From contig NZ_JQCL01000074.1 in the NCBI RefSeq assembly GCF_001438845.1, positions 1-42,259 of the forward strand: a stretch of 42,259 bases of DNA, given 5' to 3'. Every line of letters begins with the position of its first letter. Position 1 is the stretch's first letter. Shown in pieces: positions 16,718-23,878 of the stretch. The translations under genes and the position numbers were made by a program. The DNA is from Lactiplantibacillus xiangfangensis. Lineage in GTDB: Bacteria > Bacillota > Bacilli > Lactobacillales > Lactobacillaceae. The notes under the pieces were generated by a model, which saw only the letters and a program-made list of their open reading frames with translations, was not told the DNA's origin and ran no database searches.

Positions 16718-17374
16718 ATGGCAACTTTTTCCGTTTACATGGTTCGACACGGACAAACCTACTTCAACAAATACCGCCGGATGCAGGGCTGGTGTGATTC
16801 CCCACTGACAACCGTGGGCGAAAACGACGCGCGCAACGCGGGTAAAATGCTCAACGGCATTCATTTCGACGCTGCCTACGCCAGTGACATGTCCCGCGCA
16901 ATGCGGACTGCCCAACTGATGCTACCGGCCAGTGATAACGCTGATTTAACCGTCCAACCACTAGCTGCCTTCCGGGAAGCTTTTTACGGCTACTTCGAAG
17001 GCGGCGACACGTCTCAGACTTGGTTTGAAGTCGGCGCGCCCCACAAAGCCCCGACCCTTTCAGCCATCATTGATCAGTACGGTATCGAAAAGGCTAAGGA
17101 CTTCTGTAAGGAGGCCGATCCTTTCCATAGCGCTGAAAACAATGCGGAGTTCTGGCAACGGGTCAACGGCGGCATCGATACTTTGCGTACCAATCAAAAA
17201 GACGGTGACAAAGTATTGCTCGTTTCACACGGCAATACCATTTACAGCATTGCCGACCGATTTGCCACGCTGACTTCACCGGAACGTCCCCAAAATGGGA
17301 GCGTCACTAAATTTACAATTACCGATGACGACGTCCAGCTAGACTACTTGGGTCGCAAAGACCACTTGGCGTAA
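16718..17374 (+). CDS. histidine phosphatase (phosphoglycerate mutase-like), first of a tandem pair
   Basis: A 218-aa member of the histidine phosphatase superfamily. The catalytic RHG motif is MVRHGQTYFNKY (His about residue 10), the second His is in VSHGNTIYS, and SDMSRAMRTAQL supplies the phosphate-pocket Arg. It lacks the length and motifs of true glycolytic GpmA, so it is a broad or unknown-substrate phosphatase. The next gene is a close paralogue starting 13 bases after its stop, so the pair is one transcriptional unit and probably a duplication. Confidence 0.88.
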   Translation: MATFSVYMVRHGQTYFNKYRRMQGWCDSPLTTVGENDARNAGKMLNGIHFDAAYASDMSRAMRTAQLMLPASDNADLTVQPLAAFREAFYGYFEGGDTSQTWFEVGAPHKAPTLSAIIDQYGIEKAKDFCKEADPFHSAENNAEFWQRVNGGIDTLRTNQKDGDKVLLVSHGNTIYSIADRFATLTSPERPQNGSVTKFTITDDDVQLDYLGRKDHLA

Positions 17375-17386
17375 GGAGGAATAACC

Positions 17387-18064
17387 TTGTCACAATTTTC
17401 AATTTACTTTATTCGCCACGGCCAAACCTACTTTAACCTATTCAACCGGATGCAGGGCTGGTCAGATTCCCCGCTAACGGACTACGGTAAGGAAACGGCG
17501 ACCAAGGTCGGGCAAGCCCTCGCCGGCACTAGGTTTGACGCCGTTTACTCAAGCGACTCTAAGCGGGCCATTGATACCGCTCGCCTCATCAGTAAAGCTG
17601 CGAACTTGACTCATCTAACACCTAAAGCGTTGATGAACTTCCGGGAAGTCTTCTACGGCTACTACGAAGGTGACGATTCAAGCCGCGCTTGGTCATTAGT
17701 CGGCCAAAAGTACGGTGTTAACAGCTTGCACGCCCTCTTAGACCACATCAGTATCGAAGAAAGTCGCGACCTAATGAAGTCGATTGATCCTTGGCACGAA
17801 GCTGAGGACAACGCGGCCTTCTGGGAACGCATTAACCAAGGCTTCGACTACCTAAAAGCGCACCATGACCACCATGAAAAGGTCTTGGTCGTTTCGCACG
17901 GCACGACCATTCGAAGCATGGTGGCCCACTTCGCCCCTGACATCGACATCACTCAGGGCCCTAAGAACGGTAGCCTAACCCGCATTGACGTGGACGGCGA
18001 CCAAATTAAAGTTGTGGACTACGCTAAAGAGCTGGTCCCAACCATCGCCAATCAACATTCATAA
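17387..18064 (+). CDS. histidine phosphatase (phosphoglycerate mutase-like), second of the pair
   Basis: A 225-aa paralogue of the preceding protein with the same plan: IRHGQTYFNLFNRMQGWSDSPLT at the start, SDSKRAIDTARL, FREVFYGYYEGD and VSHGTTIRSM. It starts with TTG behind AAGGAGGAATAACC. A strong terminator follows. Substrate unknown. Confidence 0.88.
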   Translation: MSQFSIYFIRHGQTYFNLFNRMQGWSDSPLTDYGKETATKVGQALAGTRFDAVYSSDSKRAIDTARLISKAANLTHLTPKALMNFREVFYGYYEGDDSSRAWSLVGQKYGVNSLHALLDHISIEESRDLMKSIDPWHEAEDNAAFWERINQGFDYLKAHHDHHEKVLVVSHGTTIRSMVAHFAPDIDITQGPKNGSLTRIDVDGDQIKVVDYAKELVPTIANQHS

Positions 18065-18082
18065 TAACCAATAAAAAATATT

Positions 18083-18124
18083 AGGCCTCTCAAACAGCGA
18101 ATCATCGCTTGTTTGAGAGGCCTA
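18083..18124 (+). terminator. terminator of the phosphatase pair
   Basis: AGGCCTCTCAAACA-GCGA pairs with TCGC-TTGTTTGAGAGGCCT around a short loop, followed by ATTTAT. The palindrome may also work on the minus strand. Confidence 0.75.
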
Positions 18125-18186
18125 TTTATGTCGCCTAAAAGTCTATAATTGCTAGCTACACCATAATAGTTACGATAGTTATTCCT

Positions 18187-18368
18187 AAATTGGCCGCTCT
18201 GTCAGGTAACCTTGAGTGCTCTGGGGGACGGTCACAGCCATGGTTCGGTCTGTGACCTCGATTCAAAGCCGACAACCCACGTCTTTGGATTGCCCCGCAA
18301 AATTGGCGTATGAAACGCTCGCCAATCTTGCCGACACAGCACTCAAGGCTACCTGACTGCACTCAAAA
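18187..18368 (-). repeat. structured intergenic repeat, copy B
   Basis: The outer stem GTCAGGTAACCTTGAGTGCT (18201-18220) pairs with 18338-18357 at 19 of 20 positions, and the exception is a G-U wobble on the minus strand. Hairpin 1: 18297-18307 with 18321-18331 (GCAAAATTGGC, GCCAATCTTGC). Hairpin 2: 18260-18268 with 18283-18291. Hairpin 3: GGTCACAG (18230-18237) with CTGTGACC (18250-18257), a compensated variant of copy A's stem. It lies tail-to-tail between the phosphatase pair and the SMR gene. Confidence 0.85.
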
Positions 18369-18458
18369 TAGTCTTCTATTGTTATGACTGTCGGACAACC
18401 GGAATAGCTTGCAAAAGATTAATTTGTATTAATCTAGATACTGACTTTTTCTGCCACG

Positions 18459-18773
18459 TTAACTCGTGACCTTAATACCAATAATGCCAATAATCAGCAT
18501 TGCGATAAAGATCCAGGTCACCGGTGCAATCGTATCCTTGAAAAAGACTAGGCCGACGATAATTGCACCCACCGCGCCAATTCCCGTCCAGATCGGGTAC
18601 GCAATACTCAACGGTAAATGTTTGGTGGCTAGGGCCAAGAAACCGAAGCTTAAGATCATTCCAACAACGGTCGCCGCGCTGTAACCCAAGTGGCTAAACC
18701 CATTACTCAATTTCATCATCGTCGCCCATACCACTTCAAACAACCCGGCGACCACTAAATAAATCCACGTCAT
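18459..18773 (-). CDS. sugE: SMR-family exporter, Gdx/SugE type
   Basis: A 104-aa protein with four transmembrane helices. The Gdx (formerly SugE) subgroup exports guanidinium ions. It shows GLFEVVWATMMKLSNGF with the conserved Glu and Trp, and AYPIWTGIGAVGA with the Tyr/Trp pair characteristic of Gdx rather than EmrE. Small SMR proteins work as dimers in the cytoplasmic membrane. The gene has its own promoter inside the end of the upstream Nudix gene region and a riboswitch-like leader. Quaternary ammonium export cannot be excluded. Confidence 0.87.
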   Translation of the reverse strand: MTWIYLVVAGLFEVVWATMMKLSNGFSHLGYSAATVVGMILSFGFLALATKHLPLSIAYPIWTGIGAVGAIIVGLVFFKDTIAPVTWIFIAMLIIGIIGIKVTS

Positions 18774-18873
18774 TATAAATTCCTCCTAAATAAAAAGGAC
18801 AACGCGCCCCACCTTCCACTTAGACCTAAGGAAGGTGGTTGCACATTGTCCGGTGACAATCCGTTTAATTAAT
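18774..18873 (-). promoter_or_regulatory. riboswitch-like leader of the SMR gene
   Basis: On the minus strand the leader first forms ATTGTC-ACCG-GACAAT (18845-18860). It can instead form a larger hairpin in which GGACAA pairs with TTGTCC (18797-18802 with 18846-18851), and CCACCTTCC with GGAAGGTGG inside (18809-18838). That larger hairpin is followed by TTTTTATTT and then the ribosome binding site AGGAGG. The two structures share bases and exclude each other, as in a transcription-attenuation switch. A guanidine-sensing class would suit the downstream gene, but a consensus match was not verified. Confidence 0.55.
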
Positions 18874-18880
18874 TCAGTTC

Positions 18881-18909
18881 ACTATAACAAAACTAGGTTT
18901 AGCGGTCAA
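18881..18909 (-). promoter_or_regulatory. promoter of the SMR leader
   Basis: On the minus strand: TTGACC (18904-18909), a 17-base spacer, and TATAGT (18881-18886). Confidence 0.7.
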
Positions 18910-18911
18910 AC

Positions 18912-19349
18912 TCACTCCCCCGTTAACATCCACTTCGTCAGCGGCGTTAGCGGTTCCGGGAGCGCGTCTAGTTCATAGAACCCCGCCGTACTCGTCTCAT
19001 CAGTTGCTTTGACCAACTCACCGCCGTTAGTATTGCCACGGTAAAGCACCGTCACACTGTCGATCACATCCCCATTAGGATAGCGGTAGTGCATCTTGGG
19101 ACCGCTAAAAACGTCAATCAAGGTCAGGTCACCAACGGTTAGGCCCGTTTCTTCTTTTAATTCACGACGGGCCGTCTGCTGAACGGACTCGCCGGGTTCA
19201 GTCGATCCTGCTGGTAACCCCCAGCAGTGATTATCGTTGCGGTAGACCAATAACACTTTTCCTACCGAATTTTGCGCAAGCATCGCCGCTCCGGCCACGA
19301 CTAACGGCTGGTGGCCCACTTTTTTTCTGAGATTTAAAACGTAACCCAT
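18912..19349 (-). CDS. Nudix hydrolase
   Basis: A 145-aa MutT-like hydrolase of nucleoside diphosphate derivatives. The complete Nudix box runs from GLPAGSTEPGE to RRELKEETGL (about residues 45-67). The N-terminal GYVLNLRKKVGHQPLVVAGA is typical of a lactobacillar Nudix group. Substrate unknown. It is divergent from hflX. Confidence 0.88.
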   Translation of the reverse strand: MGYVLNLRKKVGHQPLVVAGAAMLAQNSVGKVLLVYRNDNHCWGLPAGSTEPGESVQQTARRELKEETGLTVGDLTLIDVFSGPKMHYRYPNGDVIDSVTVLYRGNTNGGELVKATDETSTAGFYELDALPEPLTPLTKWMLTGE

Positions 19350-19437
19350 TTAAAAGTCCCCCTTAATACCTGAACCAATAATATTTTAATTAGGCATGTT
19401 ATACTTGAAGCAACTATAACACGTCAGGAGTGATTGA

Positions 19438-20733
19438 ATGTCCGAAACTAACGTGAATCAAGTTCAAGAAGTTATTATTGCCGGGATGTCTAAAACGGTC
19501 TCTAATTACGATTACGCGATGTCGGAATTAGAAGCCCTCGTTGAGGCAAATAACATGCACGCTGCGCTACGGATCGACCAGGGGTTGGACAAACCCAACT
19601 CAGCCACTTACTTTGGTAAAGGTAAAGTGGTTGAGATTAAGGAAGACGCCGAAGCACATGATTTACACATTATGGTGATTAACGCCGACTTGACGCCCAG
19701 TCAGGTCCGTAACCTTGAAGAACAAACGGGGCTTCAAATTATTGACCGCACTGGTCTGATTTTGGAAATCTTTGGTACTCGGGCTCGCAGTAAGGAAGCC
19801 AATCTCCAAGTTAAGATTGCCCAACTTCAGTACCAATTACCACGCTTACGAACCAGTATCTCGAACCGGCTTGACCAACAAGCCGGCGCAGCAGCTGGTG
19901 GTGGCGGTGGGTTTACCAACCGTGGTTCTGGTGAAACGCAACTGGAATTAAACCGGCGGACGATCCAAGACCGCATCAGCCATGCTAAGCATGAACTGAA
20001 GGAACTCAATAAGGACGAAGAAGTCCGGCGCTCACAACGCGACAAGGCCGGTTTGCCTAACGTGGCTTTAGTCGGTTATACCAACGCTGGTAAGTCCACG
20101 ACCATGAACGGCTTAGTCCGATTATTTGGTAAGGGTGAAGACAAGCAGGTCTTTGAAAAGGACATGCTCTTTGCCACTTTGGATACGAGCATCCGTCAAT
20201 TGACCTTCCCCGATAACAAGCAATTGCTACTCAGCGACACGGTCGGTTTTGTCAGCAACTTGCCGCATAACTTGATCAACGCCTTTCGCTCAACGCTGGC
20301 AGAAGCAGCTAATGCGGACCTATTGATCCAAGTTATCGACTACGCTGACCCACATTACAAAGAAATGATGGCGACAACCGATAAGACTTTGAAAGAAATC
20401 GGCGTCACTGATATCCCAATGATCTACGCCTATAACAAGGCTGATTTGACGGAAGCCAACTATCCTAATCAACAAGACGATCAGTTGATTTACGCGGCCA
20501 AAGACGAAAAGTCACTACAAGTCTTGACTCAAATGATGAAGGACAAGGTCTTCAAAGGTTACGTTACGACAACGCTCCTCATCCCATTTAGCGATGGTGA
20601 CGTGGTTGCTTATTTAAACGACAACGCCAACATTCTAAAGACGGATTACGTGGCTGACGGAACCCAGCTAGAAGTTGAACTTAACAGTGTGGATGCCCAA
20701 CGTTATGAAAAATACGTGGTTACGCCCGCTTAA
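19438..20733 (+). CDS. hflX: GTPase HflX
   Basis: A 431-aa ribosome-associated GTPase. HflX splits or rescues stalled 70S ribosomes, notably under heat stress. The N-terminal HflX domain (about 1-180) ends in the Gly-rich GGGGFTNRGSGETQLELNRR, a family hallmark. The G1 motif GYTNAGKST (about residues 212-220), G3 DTVGF and G4 NKAD follow. The ribosome binding site is CAGGAGTG. It is followed by its own terminator and repeat copy C. Confidence 0.95.
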   Translation: MSETNVNQVQEVIIAGMSKTVSNYDYAMSELEALVEANNMHAALRIDQGLDKPNSATYFGKGKVVEIKEDAEAHDLHIMVINADLTPSQVRNLEEQTGLQIIDRTGLILEIFGTRARSKEANLQVKIAQLQYQLPRLRTSISNRLDQQAGAAAGGGGGFTNRGSGETQLELNRRTIQDRISHAKHELKELNKDEEVRRSQRDKAGLPNVALVGYTNAGKSTTMNGLVRLFGKGEDKQVFEKDMLFATLDTSIRQLTFPDNKQLLLSDTVGFVSNLPHNLINAFRSTLAEAANADLLIQVIDYADPHYKEMMATTDKTLKEIGVTDIPMIYAYNKADLTEANYPNQQDDQLIYAAKDEKSLQVLTQMMKDKVFKGYVTTTLLIPFSDGDVVAYLNDNANILKTDYVADGTQLEVELNSVDAQRYEKYVVTPA

Positions 20734-20749
20734 AGATGACTATAACGAA

Positions 20750-20785
20750 ACAGCTCCTGCAGAATTGACTGCGGAGCTGTTTTTG
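20750..20785 (+). terminator. terminator of hflX
   Basis: ACAGCTCC-TGCAG pairs with CTGC-GGAGCTGT around a short loop, followed by TTTTTG. Confidence 0.85.
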
Positions 20786-20852
20786 TTTATCACGAACGTT
20801 AGAAGTAACTGTCAACCATTGTTTCTGGCTAATAACCACCATCCAATTTATG

Positions 20853-21034
20853 TTTAGCGCAGTCAGGCAGTATCGGTGTGCTGTGTCGGCGACATTGATT
20901 GGCGTTCTTAGCCGGTGAATGTCGCAGGGCGATTCAAAGACGTGGTCTATCGGCTTTGAATCGAGGTACCAGACCGCACTCCGGCTGGGACCGACCCCAT
21001 AGTACACCGGTACTGCCTGACGGAGCAACTACTT
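20853..21034 (+). repeat. structured intergenic repeat, copy C
   Basis: The outer stem 20862-20882 with 21001-21021 pairs over all 21 positions, two of them G-U. Hairpin 1: GCGACATT (20889-20896) with AATGTCGC (20918-20925), extended by ATTGGC/GCCGGT. Hairpin 2: GATTCAAAG (20931-20939) with CTTTGAATC (20954-20962). Hairpin 3: GGTACCAG (20965-20972) with CTGGGACC (20985-20992). Its right flank CGGAGCAACTA contains the reverse complement of the TAG stop of the next gene (21029-21031). Confidence 0.87.
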
Positions 21035-21916
21035 CATTAACTGTTTTTTTCCACTGCGAACTGCGGCGCGCCATAGCGAACTAGCTGTCCATAAACTTAC
21101 GATAACGATTAGCCAACTCAACGCCGTCAACGACAGCGATTTGACGACCGTCGCCGCTACGATGACCCCGAGAATGCCGCCCAAAATAATCCCAAAGAGG
21201 CCCCGGTAGTCGACCCGATCGTGCCGAATAAAGTTAACGGCCGACGTTGGCATCAGTAGCGCACACGACAACATCATAATCGGAAAAGCCGCAATCGGCG
21301 TTAATCCTAAGAAGTAAACCATTACCATGCACGGTGCGTATAACCCCACCCCAGCGGACATTAACAATCCCAAAATAAAGTTACCCGCAATACCGATGGC
21401 AAGCGACCAACCGCGTAACGCGGTGGCCTGATTCGCCGCACCTAGCAAGTTGATCCAGCCAAGGAGTTTGGCGGCCATTAGCCCAGCGGTGATCACTAGT
21501 GCAACGCCCATAATCAGTTGAATTCGGCGCTGATTTAGCTTGGTCATGACCTCACTACCTAGCAAAGCCCCAATCGTTGCCGCCAAGACTAAACCGATCA
21601 GCGTCCACGGGTCAACCTTCACCGTCGTCACGAAGAACAACGCCTCAAACGCCGTCGGAATCGCGTGCATGGTGTTCAGGGTCCCCGGCAGTTGCCGCTC
21701 ATCCTTTAAATAGTGACTCGCTTGAAAAATTGCTGTGGAAGTGACAAAGCTACCGATGCCCAAGGTGTCCAAAAAATCGGTCACCGCGCCAATGCCCATT
21801 CCCCAGCCAAAACTACGATCAATAATAGCAACGTCGTGATGCTTTGCACCGTTTAACAGCAAGCCAAATAAGCCGACGCTCGATAACGTCAGAATGACCA
21901 CGATTGCAATTACCAT
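21029..21916 (-). CDS. TauE/SafE-family membrane transporter
   Basis: A 295-aa protein with about eight hydrophobic segments and TauE/SafE-type glycine-rich helices (GWGMGIGAVTDFLDTLGIGSF and GALLGSEVMTKLNQRRIQLIMG). The family is linked with export of sulfite or organosulfonates, but most Firmicute members are uncharacterised. The ribosome binding site is GGGGAAG before ATG. The stop codon lies inside the conserved terminus of repeat copy C, so the C-terminus may have been altered by that element. Confidence 0.82.
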   Translation of the reverse strand: MVIAIVVILTLSSVGLFGLLLNGAKHHDVAIIDRSFGWGMGIGAVTDFLDTLGIGSFVTSTAIFQASHYLKDERQLPGTLNTMHAIPTAFEALFFVTTVKVDPWTLIGLVLAATIGALLGSEVMTKLNQRRIQLIMGVALVITAGLMAAKLLGWINLLGAANQATALRGWSLAIGIAGNFILGLLMSAGVGLYAPCMVMVYFLGLTPIAAFPIMMLSCALLMPTSAVNFIRHDRVDYRGLFGIILGGILGVIVAATVVKSLSLTALSWLIVIVSLWTASSLWRAAVRSGKKQLMK

Positions 21917-22165
21917 AATTCTTCCCCACTCTCTAATGCGTACTTGTCAGATTATACTCGCCTTTTGAGGTGGAACAAAATAAATTACTACTAGCACCGC
22001 GTGTCAAGATAATAAAAATATGAATATTTTGTGATTTTTTCATTAATAAATATAATTGATTATGATATGATAGTTTTTAACTGTGATAATAATTTACTCA
22101 GTTACATAATCTTACTTATATCTATTATATTTCGCCTAGTATAAGTATTCTTAGGAGGAACATCA

Positions 22166-23413
22166 ATGTCAGAATCAAAATTTTGTATGAAGTGTGGAAA
22201 GAAGATTCCCATTAACGCTACTTTTTGTCCTATTTGTGGTGCAACCCAGGAAGCAACGTCCGCCACTGAAAAGCAAAACACCAGCGCTCCCAAAATGGAC
22301 AATCAGCCTAACCGTCCAGAGCGCGACAATATGTGGACAGCACTGAAATTGGGTGTTCAACAAACTTTTACTTGGTCGCAACGAATCTCTCGCCCACAAT
22401 ACTGGTGGCTTTACTTAGACTTAGTATTGATCAGCTTTATTTTAAATATTGTGCTGGGTTACAACGTATATAACACCCCATTTCAAACTGGTATTTTACA
22501 TACTATATTGATTCTTATTTATTCTGCACTTTCGGCATGGATCTCAGTCATGCAATTTACAGCAGGTGTGCGCCGACTCCATGACACCAACCGATCAGCC
22601 CACTATTTATGGCTATCACTTATTCCAATTGTCGGACCAATTTTAATTATTGTTTTCTTATGTCAACAACCTAAGGAAGCCGGCAAACGCTTCGATCACT
22701 CATCTGGGCAATCAAAGCCCTGGGTAAAGAAATGGTGGACTTGGTGCATCCTGGTGTTAACTACCGCCGTCTTTGCTGGCCTTATTGGTTTTTCAACTTA
22801 TACGATGTCCCTTGCCGATTATCCAACAACAACCACTACCAGCACTGATGATAGTTACGATGATAGCGATGATGAAGATACTGATAGTGAAGACAGTGAT
22901 GACGACGATACTGATTCCGAATCAAGTTCTGATACCGACAGTATTACTATTGATGACGATAAGATTAACCTTGCTGATCAACAAGCTTACACGACTTCAT
23001 TTAGTGATAGTAGCTGGGCTGGTTCTACGTTTAAAATCGACAAAATTGCGGTTTACAAAACAGACGGAACATACACTAACGGTGAAGGTAGCGATAAACA
23101 AGAGTTTAACGGAATCGTAAAGGTCCACATGAATATTCATGCAGGACGTGATATTTCAGCATACCCAACCCAAGCCAAGCTAAGCACTAACGACGGTCAA
23201 CAGGTGGACGCCGATTTCGACAGTGATGATTTTGACGGTGAGATGAACAGTGGCACCAATGCTGATGGTAATCTATACTTTATTTTGCCAAAATTATCCA
23301 GTATTAAAGACCTGACAAGCGTTCGTTTAAAATGGGATGCTAGTTACGATACTGATGACTACGACGATGACAATGACTTTAAAACTTTCGATGCTACAAT
23401 TAATTTGGATTAG
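22166..23413 (+). CDS. zinc-ribbon/DUF805 membrane protein with acidic extracellular part
   Basis: A 415-aa protein in four parts. The N-terminus is a zinc ribbon (Cys7, Cys10, Cys21, Cys24; KFCMKCGKK…FCPICG). A DUF805 membrane domain follows (about 50-175: TWSQRISRPQYWWLY, then GVRRLHDTNRSAHYLW). A further transmembrane helix is at about 190-215. Beyond it lie a low-complexity Asp/Ser linker (about 225-265) and a C-terminal domain (about 268-415) resembling DUF4352/DUF5067-type extracellular beta domains. The ribosome binding site AGGAGGAACATCA is excellent. Base composition is more AT-rich than its neighbours. It is monocistronic with a terminator. Function unknown; it may sense or modify the cell surface. 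Confidence 0.8.
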   Translation: MSESKFCMKCGKKIPINATFCPICGATQEATSATEKQNTSAPKMDNQPNRPERDNMWTALKLGVQQTFTWSQRISRPQYWWLYLDLVLISFILNIVLGYNVYNTPFQTGILHTILILIYSALSAWISVMQFTAGVRRLHDTNRSAHYLWLSLIPIVGPILIIVFLCQQPKEAGKRFDHSSGQSKPWVKKWWTWCILVLTTAVFAGLIGFSTYTMSLADYPTTTTTSTDDSYDDSDDEDTDSEDSDDDDTDSESSSDTDSITIDDDKINLADQQAYTTSFSDSSWAGSTFKIDKIAVYKTDGTYTNGEGSDKQEFNGIVKVHMNIHAGRDISAYPTQAKLSTNDGQQVDADFDSDDFDGEMNSGTNADGNLYFILPKLSSIKDLTSVRLKWDASYDTDDYDDDNDFKTFDATINLD

Positions 23414-23463
23414 TTACCGACTAATTTCCGATATGTATTCACTTCAATAAACAAATTTTCTCA

Positions 23464-23508
23464 TTAGCCCCCATCGACCTAGCTGCCTGCTAGTCCAATG
23501 GGGGCTAA
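23464..23508 (+). terminator. terminator after the DUF805 gene
   Basis: TTAGCCCCCAT pairs with ATGGGGGCTAA and an inner CTAGC/GCTAG stem, followed by ATTTAT. Confidence 0.75.
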
Positions 23509-23514
23509 ATTTAT

Positions 23515-23768
23515 ATCATTATGGCTTTTAAGTCAGCATCATCATTCATCAGGGTATGCTTAAAGTTAGCGTAATCAAGCTATTTTATCGCAAATTATGG
23601 CATGACAGGTCAGTAGAAACTACATTTAAATATAAATACTTTTATAAAAAGTCGAACTATATTTATGCTTGCAATGCCGAATAATCATTTTTATCGAACT
23701 TTAACATCAAATAGTTATCATTAGTTCGGATTTAAAGCTTAAAAGTGATTTTTTTAATGTGATTTTCA
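23515..23768. other. AT-rich gene-free stretch
   Basis: No open frame with a ribosome binding site, repeat copy or strong hairpin was found. The AT content is clearly higher than in the flanking genes. It may be upstream sequence of the permease or a decayed remnant. Confidence 0.4.
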
Positions 23769-23853
23769 TTGTCAGCACATAAATTTTCTGCTATGCTTAG
23801 AACAATTATCTGTGGCTATTTTGAAACGGACCGCCCGGCTTATCCGGACGGTC
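23769..23853 (+). promoter_or_regulatory. promoter and leader hairpin of the APC permease
   Basis: TTGTCA (23769-23774), a 17-base spacer and TATGCT (23792-23797) make a good promoter. The leader carries a GC-rich hairpin, GACCGCCCGG with CCGGACGGTC (23829-23853, one mismatch), not followed by a T tract. It may protect the 5' end or tune translation. Confidence 0.5.
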
Positions 23854-23878
23854 TTCTGAAAGTGAGGACCTCTTTTTC

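Noticed and set aside
20720-21028. 102-codon minus-strand frame between hflX and TauE
   Set aside because: It is made of repeat copy C and the hflX terminator, with no start signals.
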